Positions 16,826 through 25,849 of a stretch of DNA of 64,000 nt are shown here, in pieces. Made by a program: the position numbers and the translations under genes. Under the pieces are notes generated by a model, which was given only the letters and a program-made list of their open reading frames with translations, was not told the origin of the DNA and made no database searches. Origin of the DNA: Arthrobacter sp. Leaf137 (GTDB lineage Bacteria > Actinomycetota > Actinomycetes > Actinomycetales > Micrococcaceae); contig NZ_LMOI01000002.1 in NCBI RefSeq assembly GCF_001423525.1, positions 1-64,000 on the forward strand. The letters run 5' to 3'. The number at the start of each line of letters is the position of its first letter. Within the stretch, counting starts at the first letter, position 1.

Positions 16826-18292
16826 TCAATCCCGTTTCAGGCTCCACGTGGCACCGTCCGGGCCGTCCTCCACCACCACGCCGGCCTCGTTGAGTGTGTC
16901 GCGGATGGCATCGGATGCTGCCCAGTCCTTCCCGGCGCGGGCTGTGGCGCGGGCGGCAAGCTGCGCCTCCACCAGGACAGCCAGTGCTTCGGCTTCGCGG
17001 GTGCTGGCTTTTTCCGAGCCGGCGACGGCGTTGAGCCCCAGCACGTCGGTCATGATGACGACGGCGTACATCGCCTTCCGGGCGGAGTCGTCATCCCCGT
17101 CGGCGAGGGCAGTGTTTCCTGCCCGCACCGTCTCATGCAGTGCGGCCAGGGCGCGCGGGACGTTCAGGTCGTCGTCCATGGCGGCATAAAAGGCCTCAAC
17201 GCTGCCCGTTGAGGGGCCGTAGTCTCCTGCCACGAAGCCGAAATCTGTACCGAAGCGCGCCACGGCCTTTGCCAGGAACCCATCGATTCGTTCGACGGCG
17301 GCAGCGGCCTCCTGCAGGGATGTGGGGCGGTAGTCCAGGATCGACCGGTAGTGGGCCTGGCCGAGGTAGTACCGCACCACCCGGGGCGAGGCGAGTTTCA
17401 GCATTTCGGTGGGGCTGATGGTGTTGCCGATGGACTTGGACATTTTTTCACCCTCATAGGTGACCATGCCGTTGTGCATCCAGAAGTTGGCGAACCCGTG
17501 CCCGGCGGCCTGTGACTGCGCCATCTCGTTTTCGTGGTGCGGGAACCGCAGGTCCAGGCCGCCGCCGTGGATGTCGAATTCCGTGCCAAGGTACTTGGTC
17601 ACCATCGCCGAGCATTCCAGGTGCCAGCCGGGGCGGCCGGCCCCCCATGGGGACGCCCAGCTGGCGGTGGCAGGTTCGCCCTCTTTGGAACCCTTCCACA
17701 GCGCGAAGTCGCGGGGGTCCCGCTTACCCCGGGGGTCGGCGTCGGCTGCCGCCTGCATGTCATCAATGTTCTGCCGCGTCAGGGCACCGTACTTGCTCCA
17801 CGAGCGCACGTCGAAGTACACATCGCCGGAATCATCCAGCGCCGGATAGGCGTGTCCGCGGTCGATCAATTGCTGGATCAGGGCGTGCATTTCCGGGATG
17901 TGGCCGGTGGCCCTGGGTTCGTAGGTGGGGCGGGAGACACCCAGCGCGTCGTAAGCCTTGAGGAATTCCTGTTCGTAGCGGTAGGCCAACGCCCACCATT
18001 CCTCGCCCGGAACCTCGCCCGGTTCCGGCTGGAAACCGGAGGCGAAGGACGCCTCTGACTTGGCGAGGATCTTGTCGTCAATGTCCGTGACGTTGCGGAC
18101 CACCGTGACCCGCAGCCCGCGGTGGGTCAGCCAGCGGGTCAACTGGTCGAACGCGATGGCGGAACGGATGTGGCCGACGTGGGGCATGCCCTGCACGGTC
18201 GCCCCGCAGTAGTAGAGGCTGGCCCTTCCGGCTACGAGGGGGACGAAGTTCCGGACTTCGGCGGAGGCAGTGTCATAGAAGCGCAGGGTCAC
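16826..18292 (-). CDS. cysS: Cysteine--tRNA ligase
   Basis: Charges tRNA-Cys. The 488-residue class I synthetase shows the zinc-ligand region YYCGATVQ, the HIGH motif as HVGHIRS, the WHLECSAM segment and the KMSKS loop EGEKMSKS. Its length and C-terminal anticodon-binding region fit CysS rather than the shorter MshC of mycothiol synthesis. The GTG start is preceded by TAATCT with six bases between, so the gene can be transcribed leaderless from its own promoter between ispF and cysS; a GGAG lies only two bases from the GTG, too close for normal ribosome binding. Confidence 0.94.
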   Translation of the reverse strand: MTLRFYDTASAEVRNFVPLVAGRASLYYCGATVQGMPHVGHIRSAIAFDQLTRWLTHRGLRVTVVRNVTDIDDKILAKSEASFASGFQPEPGEVPGEEWWALAYRYEQEFLKAYDALGVSRPTYEPRATGHIPEMHALIQQLIDRGHAYPALDDSGDVYFDVRSWSKYGALTRQNIDDMQAAADADPRGKRDPRDFALWKGSKEGEPATASWASPWGAGRPGWHLECSAMVTKYLGTEFDIHGGGLDLRFPHHENEMAQSQAAGHGFANFWMHNGMVTYEGEKMSKSIGNTISPTEMLKLASPRVVRYYLGQAHYRSILDYRPTSLQEAAAAVERIDGFLAKAVARFGTDFGFVAGDYGPSTGSVEAFYAAMDDDLNVPRALAALHETVRAGNTALADGDDDSARKAMYAVVIMTDVLGLNAVAGSEKASTREAEALAVLVEAQLAARATARAGKDWAASDAIRDTLNEAGVVVEDGPDGATWSLKRD

Positions 18293-18297
18293 CGCTC

Positions 18298-18322
18298 CAG
18301 ATTAGCCGATGCAGATTAGCCG
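18298..18322. repeat. 11-bp direct repeat between ispF and cysS
   Basis: CAGATTAGCCG occurs at 18298-18308 and 18312-18322, a 14-base period. On the minus strand the copy nearest cysS carries the proposed cysS -10 TAATCT, and the other carries the ispF stop codon. It may be a small duplication that created the cysS promoter. Confidence 0.7.
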
Positions 18323-18831
18323 GCTAGTTCGGTAAGGCGCGGGTACACCAAGGCGGTGGCCACAGCGGAGATCCCTTCGCCGCGGCCCGTGAATCCGAGG
18401 CCGTCGCTGGTGGTGGCAGTGACGCTGACCGGGGCGCCGGCGGCGTCGGACAGGACCTGCTGCGATTCCTCCCGGCGGGGTCCGAATTTGGGGCGGTTCG
18501 CCACGAACTGCACCGCGATGTTGCCGATTTCAAAGCCGGCCGCCCGGACAATCCGCGCAGCCTCAGCCAGCAGGGTTACTCCTGACGCGCCGGCGAACTC
18601 AGGCCGGTCAGTGCCGAAGTGGGTGCCGAGGTCACCGATGCCGGCGGCAGAGAACAGCGCATCGGCAGCAGCGTGGGCTACCGGGTCGCCGTCAGAGTGT
18701 CCGGCAAGGCCACGCTCGCCCGGCCAGAAGAGCCCGCCCACCCAGAGTTGGCGTGCTTCCCCCTCCGCGGCGAAAGCGTGGACGTCCAGGCCAATTCCCG
18801 TACGGGGAATGATCATGCCCTCCGCGCTCAT
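18316..18831 (-). CDS. ispF: 2-C-methyl-D-erythritol 2,4-cyclodiphosphate synthase
   Basis: Fifth step of the non-mevalonate isoprenoid pathway, acting after IspD and IspE. The protein is 171 residues from ATG 18831 and shows the metal-binding GIGLDVHAF, the loop [23 protein letters not shown], and the C-terminal [17 protein letters not shown] 18831 overlaps the ispD stop as ATGA and is preferred; GTG 18843 and ATG 18816 are alternatives. It forms a coupled pair with ispD. Confidence 0.95.
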   Translation of the reverse strand: MSAEGMIIPRTGIGLDVHAFAAEGEARQLWVGGLFWPGERGLAGHSDGDPVAHAAADALFSAAGIGDLGTHFGTDRPEFAGASGVTLLAEAARIVRAAGFEIGNIAVQFVANRPKFGPRREESQQVLSDAAGAPVSVTATTSDGLGFTGRGEGISAVATALVYPRLTELAG

Positions 18832-19610
18832 CCCTCCACCCACCGGGCTCCGAGGGGACCTTCCAGGAGCCCTTCGGCGAAGATCAGGTCCAGGGGCGTG
18901 GTGATCTTCAGGGACTGGGTGGAACCGCGCACCACGTAGACGTCGGTACCGGCCATCTCGACGAGCATCGCATCATCAGTGACGGCGGCTGCCTCCGCCG
19001 GTTCCAGCGCCTGCGCTGCCTCGTGGGCGCGGCGCAGGGTCTCCGCACGGAAGCCCTGCGGCGTCTGCACGGCGCGGAGGTTCTCGCGTGCGGGGGTCCC
19101 GGCCACCATTTCGGGCGCGACGGCGTTGTCCCCGGCGGGAGTGGGCGTCACGGTCTTGACGGTGTCCACCACGGGAACGGCAGGGATCACAGCTTCGGCC
19201 CCGGCCGCGAGTGCGTCTACCACCCGGTGGAAGACCCCTTCCGGGGTTAGCGCCCTGGCGGCATCGTGCACCAGGACAGCGTCGATTCCGTCCATCAGGG
19301 CACCAATGCCCTGCCGGACCGAGTCCGCGCGGGTGGGACCGCCGTCGACGACGGTCAGGAGCGGGCCGCCGTCGGCCAGTTCTTCCCGGAAGCTGTCGCA
19401 AAGGGAGCGCAGGCCGTCGTCGCCTTCGGGCAGGACCACGCAGACCTGGGTGGACACCCCGGATGCGACGATGCCCCGGAGGGCATGCATCAGGATGGTT
19501 TCGCCACCCAGGGGCACGGCTGCTTTGGGCATGCCGTAGCCCAGCCGCTGCCCCGAACCTGCAGCCACCAGGATCACCGCGGTGACCGGGCGGGATGGTG
19601 TTTCGCTCAT
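18828..19610 (-). CDS. ispD: 2-C-methyl-D-erythritol 4-phosphate cytidylyltransferase
   Basis: Transfers CMP to methylerythritol phosphate. The 260-residue protein begins [10 protein letters not shown] and has the nucleotidyltransferase loop [17 protein letters not shown], the VHDAARAL metal-binding motif and [10 protein letters not shown] 19610 fits both the homology start and a TAGGCT hexamer exactly seven bases upstream, so a leaderless transcript is likely; the frame continues upstream but that part overlaps no conserved domain. It is coupled to ispF by a four-base overlap. Confidence 0.95.
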   Translation of the reverse strand: MSETPSRPVTAVILVAAGSGQRLGYGMPKAAVPLGGETILMHALRGIVASGVSTQVCVVLPEGDDGLRSLCDSFREELADGGPLLTVVDGGPTRADSVRQGIGALMDGIDAVLVHDAARALTPEGVFHRVVDALAAGAEAVIPAVPVVDTVKTVTPTPAGDNAVAPEMVAGTPARENLRAVQTPQGFRAETLRRAHEAAQALEPAEAAAVTDDAMLVEMAGTDVYVVRGSTQSLKITTPLDLIFAEGLLEGPLGARWVEG

Positions 19611-19686
19611 GCGGACTAGCCTACGTCCCGCGTGCCCGATGCGTCCCGACGCAGTCGCCGGAGGCACGCCGGGGGTGTTTTCGGGC

Positions 19687-19724
19687 AAAAAGAAACCCCG
19701 GCCGCACTTCCGTGCTGCCGGGGC
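19687..19724 (-). terminator. Rho-independent terminator after carD
   Basis: Arms CCCCGGCCGCAC (19696-19707) and GTGCTGCCGGGG (19712-19723) form a strong stem with one mismatched position; on the minus strand it is followed by TTTCTTTTTG. It starts 8 bases past the carD stop and separates carD from ispD. Confidence 0.92.
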
Positions 19725-19731
19725 TCAATTC

Positions 19732-20214
19732 TTAGGAAGCCAGGACCTCGTCGAGAACGCTTGCAGCCTTCTCCTCGTCGGTCTTTTCAGCCAGCGCCAG
19801 TTCTGAGATCAGAATCTGCCGGGCCTTGGCCAGCATTCGCTTTTCGCCTGCGGAAAGGCCCCGGTCGTGATCCCGGCGCCAAAGATCGCGAACGACCTCT
19901 GCCACCTTGATGACGTCACCGGAAGCAAGCTTCTCCAGATTTGCCTTGTACCTGCGCGACCAGTTGGTGGGCTCTTCGGTGAACTCGGCGCGGAGCACAT
20001 CAAATACGTGCTCCAGGCCTTCCTTGCCCACTACGTCCCGGACCCCAACAAGGTCAACGTTTTCTGCTGGAACTTCAATGGTCAGATCACCCTGAGCCAC
20101 CTTGAGCTTGAGATACATTTTCTCTTCGCCCTTGATGGTGCGCATCTTGATTTCTTCAATCTTCGCAGCACCGTGGTGAGGGTAAACTACTGTCTCGCCG
20201 ACCTCAAATACCAT
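19732..20214 (-). CDS. carD: CarD-family RNA polymerase-binding transcription factor
   Basis: Stabilises RNA polymerase open complexes, particularly at rRNA promoters. The 160-residue length is typical. It has the N-terminal RNAP-interacting domain (about 1-60, starting [15 protein letters not shown]) and a helical DNA-binding domain with the conserved Trp in TNWSRRYK (about 98-105). An AAAGGGG Shine-Dalgarno precedes ATG 20214. Placement just ahead of ispD-ispF is common in actinobacteria. Confidence 0.95.
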   Translation of the reverse strand: MVFEVGETVVYPHHGAAKIEEIKMRTIKGEEKMYLKLKVAQGDLTIEVPAENVDLVGVRDVVGKEGLEHVFDVLRAEFTEEPTNWSRRYKANLEKLASGDVIKVAEVVRDLWRRDHDRGLSAGEKRMLAKARQILISELALAEKTDEEKAASVLDEVLAS

Positions 20215-20416
20215 GTGGACATTTCCCCTTTCCCGCAGACCAGTTTATCACGATTCAGGCATATGACCGGCCGCGGAAAGGGTCCTCAACCGCAGAAATA
20301 CGCGGAAAATCGGCCCAATCGACCCCCTCCACCCCCTTGACGAACGCGGATAATAGTGCATCGCGCATGCGCTGCCAAGGATGATATGACGCTCCCGAAT
20401 CCGCGTTTGAGCCCCT

Positions 20417-20444
20417 TTGCGGATAGGCTATGGGCTGAATAATG
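20417..20444 (+). promoter_or_regulatory. Candidate promoter of the lipoprotein gene
   Basis: TTGCGG (20417-20422), a 16-base spacer and ATAATG (20439-20444) lie 28 bases before the GTG start, with GAGGAG in between as Shine-Dalgarno. The match is moderate. Confidence 0.35.
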
Positions 20445-20471
20445 TTTCAAGACTCTCGAGGAGTACGTGAC

Positions 20472-21029
20472 GTGCGTTTCACTGCGATGAACCGGGCCCG
20501 GCGGGGCAAGATGGCACTGACGGCCGCCGTTGTAGGCGTGGGCCTGCTGACCGCGGGCTGCGGCTACATCACGCCCCAGCAGACAAACCATCAGTACTCC
20601 GCTTCGGACGGCATCCGTGCCGACCTCGGCCCGCTGAAGCTCCGGAACATCCTCATCGTCTCCGCGGGTGAGGACCAGCCCGGCCGCGTCATCGGCGCTG
20701 TCTACAACTCCTCGTCCAAGGACGTGAAGCTGACCATGAAGGGCGCAGAGGGATCGCAGACCGAAGTTGCCGTCAAGGCGAACTCGTACACCCTGCTCAA
20801 CGACACCACTGACGAAGCCATCCTCAGCACCACCGGCGGCAAGGCCGGTTCACTGGTTGATGTCCAGGTCAGCGAAGACGGCACCAACGTGAACAGCACC
20901 GTGCGCGTGCCCGTCCTGGACACTACCCTGCCCGAGTACAAGGAATATCTGCCGGCCGGCAGCACGCCTTCGCCGAGCACCTCGGCCACGCCTTCTCCGT
21001 CCGCTTCGGAGAGCGCCGCAGGCCACTAG
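20472..21029 (+). CDS. Putative secreted lipoprotein, function unknown
   Basis: A 185-residue protein with a basic N-terminus, a hydrophobic stretch and the lipobox LLTAGC, so the cysteine should be lipidated and the protein tethered outside the membrane. The body (about 35-160) looks like a small beta-rich domain (RNILIVSAG, VIGAVYNSS, VKLTMKG) resembling copper-chaperone or DUF461-type folds, but no metal-ligand pattern is evident. The tail is Ser/Thr/Pro-rich. GTG 20472 is preferred because GAGGAG lies eight to nine bases upstream, against an upstream in-frame ATG at 20442 without one. It is divergent from carD. Confidence 0.7.
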   Translation: MRFTAMNRARRGKMALTAAVVGVGLLTAGCGYITPQQTNHQYSASDGIRADLGPLKLRNILIVSAGEDQPGRVIGAVYNSSSKDVKLTMKGAEGSQTEVAVKANSYTLLNDTTDEAILSTTGGKAGSLVDVQVSEDGTNVNSTVRVPVLDTTLPEYKEYLPAGSTPSPSTSATPSPSASESAAGH

Positions 21030-21059
21030 CACCCGGCTGAAGCACTTCAGCAGAACAAC

Positions 21060-21093
21060 AAAAAGGGAGGGGCCGTCCGGTCCCTCCCTTTTT
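21060..21093. terminator. Bidirectional terminator between the lipoprotein gene and regX3
   Basis: AAAAAGGGAGGG (21060-21071) pairs with CCCTCCCTTTTT (21082-21093). A-run and T-run flank the stem, so it can stop transcription from both convergent genes. Confidence 0.93.
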
Positions 21094-21166
21094 GCTGCCC
21101 TGGTGCCAGGGGCTACCCGCCTGTCCCGGAGCCGCTTATAACCGGCGGGACAGGATTCGCAAAGGC

Positions 21167-21847
21167 CTACGGCTCGAACTTGTAGCCCAGGCCGCGCACG
21201 GTCACCAGGAACCGGGGCGCCGAGGGGTCGGGTTCGATCTTCCCGCGCAGCCGCTTGACGTGGACGTCCAGGGTCTTGGTGTCCCCCACGTAGTCGGAAC
21301 CCCAGACCCGGTCGATCAGCTGGCCACGGGTCAGCACCCGGCCCGAGTTGCGCAGCAGCATCTCCAGGAGCTCGAACTCCTTCAGCGGCAGCAGCACCTG
21401 CTCGCCGTCCACGCTCACCACGTGGCGTTCAATGTCCATCCTGACCGGTCCGGCCTGGACGGTGGAGGAAATCAGTTCCTCGGGCTCGCCCTGGCGGCGC
21501 AGCACCGCCCGGACGCGGGCCACCAGTTCGCGCGAGGAATACGGCTTGGTGACGTAGTCATCCGCGCCGAGCTCCAGGCCCACCACCTTGTCGATCTCGG
21601 AGTCCTTGGCCGTCAGCATGATCACCGGGACGGTTGATCGCTGCCGGAGTTGCCTGCAGACCTCGGTGCCGGACAGCCCGGGAAGCTGCAGGTCCAGCAG
21701 CACGAGGTCGGCGCCGTTGCGGTCAAACTCGGTGATGGCATCGAGGCCGTTGTCCACGACCTCCACCTCAAACCCTTCCTTGCCCAGCAAATAGGACAAA
21801 GGATCGCTGAACGACTCCTCGTCCTCCACAATCAGAATCCTGCTCAA
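21167..21847 (-). CDS. regX3: OmpR/PhoB-type response regulator of phosphate control
   Basis: A 226-residue DNA-binding response regulator. The receiver domain begins MSRILIVEDEESF and has the acceptor Asp in LVLLDLQLPGLSG (about 53) and the Lys of VTKPYS; a winged-helix output domain follows from about 130 to the end (VWGSDYVGDTKTLDVHVKRLR). Its ATG overlaps the senX3 stop by four bases, so it is produced with its kinase. The pairing with senX3 and divergent phoU identifies it as the RegX3/PhoP-type phosphate-starvation regulator; that assignment is by context. Confidence 0.9.
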   Translation of the reverse strand: MSRILIVEDEESFSDPLSYLLGKEGFEVEVVDNGLDAITEFDRNGADLVLLDLQLPGLSGTEVCRQLRQRSTVPVIMLTAKDSEIDKVVGLELGADDYVTKPYSSRELVARVRAVLRRQGEPEELISSTVQAGPVRMDIERHVVSVDGEQVLLPLKEFELLEMLLRNSGRVLTRGQLIDRVWGSDYVGDTKTLDVHVKRLRGKIEPDPSAPRFLVTVRGLGYKFEP

Positions 21848-23112
21848 GCGCTAGCTCCTCGTTCTTTAGCGCCGGCGGCGCGGGGTATTGGGGTGACAGC
21901 GGGCTGTTCGGCGGCTTGTCCGGCCGGCCCCGTTGCCGGGACAGTTGCGGACGGAAGGTCGGTGTCGCCGTCGGGCCCTGCCTCGGGCCCTTCCATCTCG
22001 GGAAGCCGGAGCGTGAAGGTGGAACCCTGGCCCGGCTGGGACCACAGCGTCACCTCGCCACCGTGGTTGGACGCGACGTGCTTGACGATGCTCAGGCCGA
22101 GGCCGGTGCCGCCGGTGTGGCGGGACCGGGCGGAGTCCACGCGGTAGAACCGTTCGAAGACCCGTTCCTGGTCCTCGGCGCTGAGGCCCTCGCCCTGGTC
22201 CGTCACCGAAATGGAAACCAGTCCTTCCTTGGAACGGACGCCAATGCCCACACGGGTGTTTGGCGGTGAGTACCGGATGGCGTTGTCGATCAGGTTGCGC
22301 AGCGCGGTGACCAGGAGGTCCTGGTCACCGAAGACCTTCTCCTCGGTGCGGCCACCCACCACGATGGTGATGTTCTTGCTTTCGGCCGGCAGCTGGGACC
22401 GGTCCACGGCCTCGGCGATCACGGCATTGACGTCAACGGGACCGCCCTGCTGCACCACGCTGGCGCCCTGCAGGCGGGAGAGTTCGATGATGTCCTGCAC
22501 CAGTGCGGCCAGGCGGCCGGACTCCTTATGCATGCGCTTTGCGAAGCGGCGGACTGCCAGCTCGTCGTCGGCTGAGGATTCCAGTGCCTCGGCGAGCAGG
22601 GAGATGGCGCCCACAGGCGTCTTCAGTTCGTGGGAAACGTTGGCCACGAAGTCGTTGCGAATTTCCTCGGTCCTGGTGATCTCCGTGCGGTCATCGGCCA
22701 GCAGGAGGATATATTCCTCACCCAGCATGGCTGCCCGGACCTGGACGATGATGGTTCCCTGCCCCAGCGGCCCCCGCGGCAGCTCAAGCTTCTTTTCGAG
22801 GATCACGCCGTCGCGCCGTACACCCGCCGTCATGTCCAGCAGTTCTTTGTGGACCACCGTGTGGCCGCGGACCAGGCCGTAGGCGTACGCGGCAGGACTT
22901 GCCCGGACCACGCCGTCCACCGCGTCCACCACCACAAAAGCGCGTCCGACGACGGCCAGCACCTCGGCGGCACCGTCCGGCAGTCCCGGCTCGTCCCCGT
23001 CCATGTCCAGCAGCTGGCGCTGCTTTTCGCTGACCCGGTAGGCGAGCACACCGAACGTGCCCAGCGCCAGGCCGACGAGGCCCGCGATCAGGCCGATGAA
23101 CATTGGATCCAC
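21844..23112 (-). CDS. senX3: Phosphate sensor histidine kinase
   Basis: A 422-residue membrane kinase with one N-terminal transmembrane segment (about 4-25), a PAS-like region (about 45-150), the H-box NVSHELKTPVGAIS (phospho-acceptor His near 155) and an ATPase domain with the G-boxes DQGEGLS and TGGTGLGLSIVKH. The C-terminal 45 residues are Ala/Pro-rich. GTG 23112 is preceded by TAAGGT with a six-base gap and is chosen as a leaderless start; ATG 23103 is the alternative. It faces phoU across a 197-bp region with a phosphate box. Confidence 0.9.
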   Translation of the reverse strand: MDPMFIGLIAGLVGLALGTFGVLAYRVSEKQRQLLDMDGDEPGLPDGAAEVLAVVGRAFVVVDAVDGVVRASPAAYAYGLVRGHTVVHKELLDMTAGVRRDGVILEKKLELPRGPLGQGTIIVQVRAAMLGEEYILLLADDRTEITRTEEIRNDFVANVSHELKTPVGAISLLAEALESSADDELAVRRFAKRMHKESGRLAALVQDIIELSRLQGASVVQQGGPVDVNAVIAEAVDRSQLPAESKNITIVVGGRTEEKVFGDQDLLVTALRNLIDNAIRYSPPNTRVGIGVRSKEGLVSISVTDQGEGLSAEDQERVFERFYRVDSARSRHTGGTGLGLSIVKHVASNHGGEVTLWSQPGQGSTFTLRLPEMEGPEAGPDGDTDLPSATVPATGPAGQAAEQPAVTPIPRAAGAKERGASA

Positions 23113-23172
23113 AGGTCCACCTTATGCTCTTGCCGGTGGCCCAACGGCGCGTCCGGACCCCCTGCGCCCACG

Positions 23173-23216
23173 GTTCAACTAACGTTCACCTGCAAGGGAT
23201 CAACCGTTCACCGGAT
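23173..23216. promoter_or_regulatory. Phosphate (PHO) box of 11-bp repeats between senX3 and phoU
   Basis: GTTCA recurs at 23173, 23184 and 23206, exactly 11 or 22 bases apart, giving four 11-bp units of which the third is degenerate. The second and fourth units read GTTCACC, like Streptomyces PhoP and mycobacterial RegX3 sites. The fourth unit sits where a -35 would be for a phoU -10 at TATCCA (23227-23232), the usual arrangement for an activator of this class. Confidence 0.8.
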
Positions 23217-23309
23217 GCTGGCAGAGTATCCAGTTGGACTGCCGAATGGCGACAAGATTCCTGCTGCCCTCGTGCGGGCGTGCGGGAGTTCCAAGGAAAG
23301 GACGCCGAC

Positions 23310-23972
23310 GTGCGTAAGGTTTTTCAGGAAGAACTCACCCAGGTCGGTGACCAGCTGGTGGAGATCTCCCGGCTGGTCAGCGAAGCGATAGCCAAGGCCA
23401 CCACATCATTCGAGGTGGCGGACGTCGACCTCGCCCAGGACGTCATTGCCGCCGATGCGCGGATCGACTTCCTGCAGAACAGCCTCGACGAGCGGGCCAT
23501 CGACATCCTCGCCCTCCAGGGCCCGGTGGCCAGCGACCTGCGGATGATCGTGGGATCACTGCGGATGAGCGCCTCCCTCGAGCGGATGGGTGACCTCGCC
23601 CGGCACATTGCGCAGCTGGCGCGCCTCCGTTTCCCGTCCACCGTGATCCCGGCTTCGATGACCGGGACGTTCAAGCAGATGGCGGAACTGGACCAGGTCA
23701 TCGCCGACAAGCTGGCCGTCCTCCTGGAGACCCGTGACCTGGAAGTGGCCCGGGACATCATGAAGGCCAACACCGCCATCAACGACCTGCACCTCAGCGT
23801 GTTCAAGGCCATCGCCGCACCCGAGTGGGCCGAGTCCCCCGCCACTACCGTGGATGTGGCACTGGCCAGCCGCTACTTCGAGCGTTTCGCCGACCACGGT
23901 GTCTCCGTCGCCCAGAAGGTCAGCTACCTGGTGACCGGCGCCTGGCAGCCGAACGCCACCGAACACAGCTGA
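23310..23972 (+). CDS. phoU: Phosphate signalling protein PhoU
   Basis: A 220-residue all-helical protein that modulates the phosphate sensor kinase and transporter. It shows the two PhoU repeats, with MSASLERMGDLARHIAQ in the first and SRYFERFADHGVSVAQK in the second, each carrying the E-R-x-G/A-D metal-cluster motif. GTG 23310 is chosen: homology starts at VRKVFQEELTQV, GGAAAGGA lies upstream, and the product then has the normal family length. It is divergent from senX3 and carries the PHO box upstream, so phosphate limitation should induce it. Confidence 0.94.
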   Translation: MRKVFQEELTQVGDQLVEISRLVSEAIAKATTSFEVADVDLAQDVIAADARIDFLQNSLDERAIDILALQGPVASDLRMIVGSLRMSASLERMGDLARHIAQLARLRFPSTVIPASMTGTFKQMAELDQVIADKLAVLLETRDLEVARDIMKANTAINDLHLSVFKAIAAPEWAESPATTVDVALASRYFERFADHGVSVAQKVSYLVTGAWQPNATEHS

Positions 23973-23994
23973 GCCCCCGGCTCCCCCACGTACA

Positions 23995-24048
23995 TACGAC
24001 GGCGGGCTGGTCACCCTGGTCACCTGAGGTGACCAGCCCGCCGTCGTA
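23995..24048. terminator. 21-bp perfect inverted repeat between convergent phoU and gpmA
   Basis: The 21-bp arms at 23995-24015 and 24028-24048 are perfectly complementary (TACGACGGCGGGCTGG... on the left) around a 12-base loop. The element lies 22 bases past the phoU stop and 12 bases past the gpmA stop, so it can act on both. There is no long T-run. Confidence 0.85.
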
Positions 24049-24060
24049 CGTTCTGCTGCC

Positions 24061-24807
24061 TTACTTCTTGCCCTGGTTGGCTACGGCCAGGATGGCCTGC
24101 TCGGCGGCCTCGGGGTCGAGGTAGGTGCCACCCGGCTTGACCGGCTGGAAGTCGTCATCCAGGTCGTAGACCAGCGGGATGCCGGTGGGGATGTTGAGGC
24201 CGGCGATGGCTTCGTCGCTGATGCCGTCAAGGTGCTTGACCAGCGCGCGCAGGGAGTTGCCGTGGGCCGTGACCAGGACGGTCTTGCCCGCCTTCAGGTC
24301 AGCCTTGATGTCAGATTCCCAGTACGGCAGGATGCGGACCAGGACGTCCTTCAGGCACTCGGTGCGCGGCAGGGCATCACCAAGGTCCGCATAGCGCGGA
24401 TCATGTGCCTGGCTGAATTCGCTGTCGTCATCCAGGGGCGGCGGCGGGGTGTCGTAGGAGCGGCGCCATTCCATGAACTGCTCTTCACCGTATTCGGCCA
24501 GCGTCTGGGCTTTGTCCTTGCCCTGCAGCGCACCGTAGTGGCGTTCGTTCAGGCGCCAGTCGCGCTTGACCGGGATCCAACCGCGGTCGGCCTTGTCCAG
24601 GGCGATGTTGGCGGTGTTGATGGCCCGCTTCAGCAGGGACGTGTACAGAACGTCGGGGAGGATGTTGTTCTCCACCAGCAGCTCGCCACCGCGTGCTGCT
24701 TCCCCGCGGCCCTGGTCGTTCAGGTCAACGTCCACCCAGCCGGTGAACAGGTTCTTGGCGTTCCATTCGCTGTGGCCGTGGCGCAGCAGAATCAGCTTGT
24801 AAGTCAT
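24061..24807 (-). CDS. gpmA: 2,3-bisphosphoglycerate-dependent phosphoglycerate mutase
   Basis: Interconverts 3- and 2-phosphoglycerate in glycolysis. The 248-residue protein has the phosphohistidine motif [12 protein letters not shown], the [10 protein letters not shown] loop and the second catalytic His in [15 protein letters not shown] 24807 is preferred over ATG 24816 because TAGGAT stands exactly seven bases before it, giving a leaderless start and the standard family length. Confidence 0.95.
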   Translation of the reverse strand: MTYKLILLRHGHSEWNAKNLFTGWVDVDLNDQGRGEAARGGELLVENNILPDVLYTSLLKRAINTANIALDKADRGWIPVKRDWRLNERHYGALQGKDKAQTLAEYGEEQFMEWRRSYDTPPPPLDDDSEFSQAHDPRYADLGDALPRTECLKDVLVRILPYWESDIKADLKAGKTVLVTAHGNSLRALVKHLDGISDEAIAGLNIPTGIPLVYDLDDDFQPVKPGGTYLDPEAAEQAILAVANQGKK

Positions 24808-24903
24808 GATTTTCATCCTAGCTGAGCAGTGTTGCCACCCGCCCAGCGTTACAGGGCCAGGGATGGTCATCGTCACACGGCAGCCCGTACCCCGGCTGGC
24901 GGC

Positions 24904-24923
24904 ATCCCCGCGGCCGCGGGGAT
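24904..24923. promoter_or_regulatory. Perfect 20-bp palindrome at the methyltransferase promoter
   Basis: The 20 bases ATCCCCGCGG/CCGCGGGGAT are a perfect palindrome with no spacer. Its last base is the first base of the proposed -10 TACAGT (24923-24928), so a bound protein would block the promoter of the downstream gene. It contains a SacII-type core. Confidence 0.5.
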
Positions 24924-24934
24924 ACAGTGGGGCG

Positions 24935-25780
24935 GTGGTGCAAAAGGCTGAACGGGTGAGTGGCCCCGAGATCACCGGCAGGAGATTGTCCGGCCGGCAC
25001 GGCCGGCCGGTAGGCAACGTCACCCGCGGCACCACCAATCCCAACCGGATGCGCCGGGTGGACCGCTGGTTGGCCGGTCCCCAGGCCTGGCGGCTCCTCC
25101 GGGCCACAGAACCGCTGGTGGTGGACCTGGGCTACGGCGCGACGCCGGCCACCGCCGTTGAACTCTTTGAGCGGCTCGCCGCAATCCGTCCGGATGTCCG
25201 GTTCTGCGGGATCGAGATCGAGCCGGAACGGGTGCGTGCTGCCCTCCCCCTGCAGCGGCCCGGCCTCAGCTTCCACGTGGGCGGTTTTGAGCTCCCCGTC
25301 CCCGGACGCCCCGTCCTGGTCCGGGCCTTCAATGTGCTCCGGCAGTATGAGGAGGCCGACGTCGCCGGGATCTGGCGCCTGGTGCAGGGCAGGCTGGCCC
25401 CTGACGGGCTTTTCATTGACGGCACCTGCGACGAGATCGGACGCCGTGCGACGTGGGTGGCCCTGGACGCGGAGCGCCCGCTGTCGCTGAGCATGTCGGT
25501 CCGGTTCGGCAGCTTTGAACTGCCCTCCGACGTTGCCGAACGCCTTCCCAAAGCCCTCATCCATCGCAACGTTCCCGGCGAACCGGTCCATGCGCTGATG
25601 CAGGCCATGGACAAGGCGTGGCTGGAGTGCGCCCCGCTGGCGTCCTTTGGAAACCGGCAGCGCTGGCAGGGTATGTGCAGGGCGTTACGCGACGCCGGCT
25701 GGCCGGTTCAGGACGGGCCCGCCCGGTGGCGGCTGGGCGAACTGACGGTGGACTGGGAAGCAGTGGCACCTCTGCCGTAA
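24935..25780 (+). CDS. Class I SAM-dependent methyltransferase-like protein
   Basis: A 281-residue protein with a Rossmann-type SAM-binding core: motif [18 protein letters not shown] (about 66-82), the acidic loop [11 protein letters not shown], and later [16 protein letters not shown] in the position of motif IV. The substrate is unknown. GTG 24935 is chosen because TACAGT ends six bases upstream; GTG 24938 is the next codon, and an upstream ATG at 24806 would overlap gpmA. It is divergent from gpmA and probably single-gene. A perfect palindrome overlaps its promoter. Confidence 0.75.
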   Translation: MVQKAERVSGPEITGRRLSGRHGRPVGNVTRGTTNPNRMRRVDRWLAGPQAWRLLRATEPLVVDLGYGATPATAVELFERLAAIRPDVRFCGIEIEPERVRAALPLQRPGLSFHVGGFELPVPGRPVLVRAFNVLRQYEEADVAGIWRLVQGRLAPDGLFIDGTCDEIGRRATWVALDAERPLSLSMSVRFGSFELPSDVAERLPKALIHRNVPGEPVHALMQAMDKAWLECAPLASFGNRQRWQGMCRALRDAGWPVQDGPARWRLGELTVDWEAVAPLP

Positions 25781-25849
25781 GCGTGATTCACGAATCGGCA
25801 GACGGCGGGTACCAGGTGTCCCCGTTGAACAGCTTGGGTGCGCCGGGGT

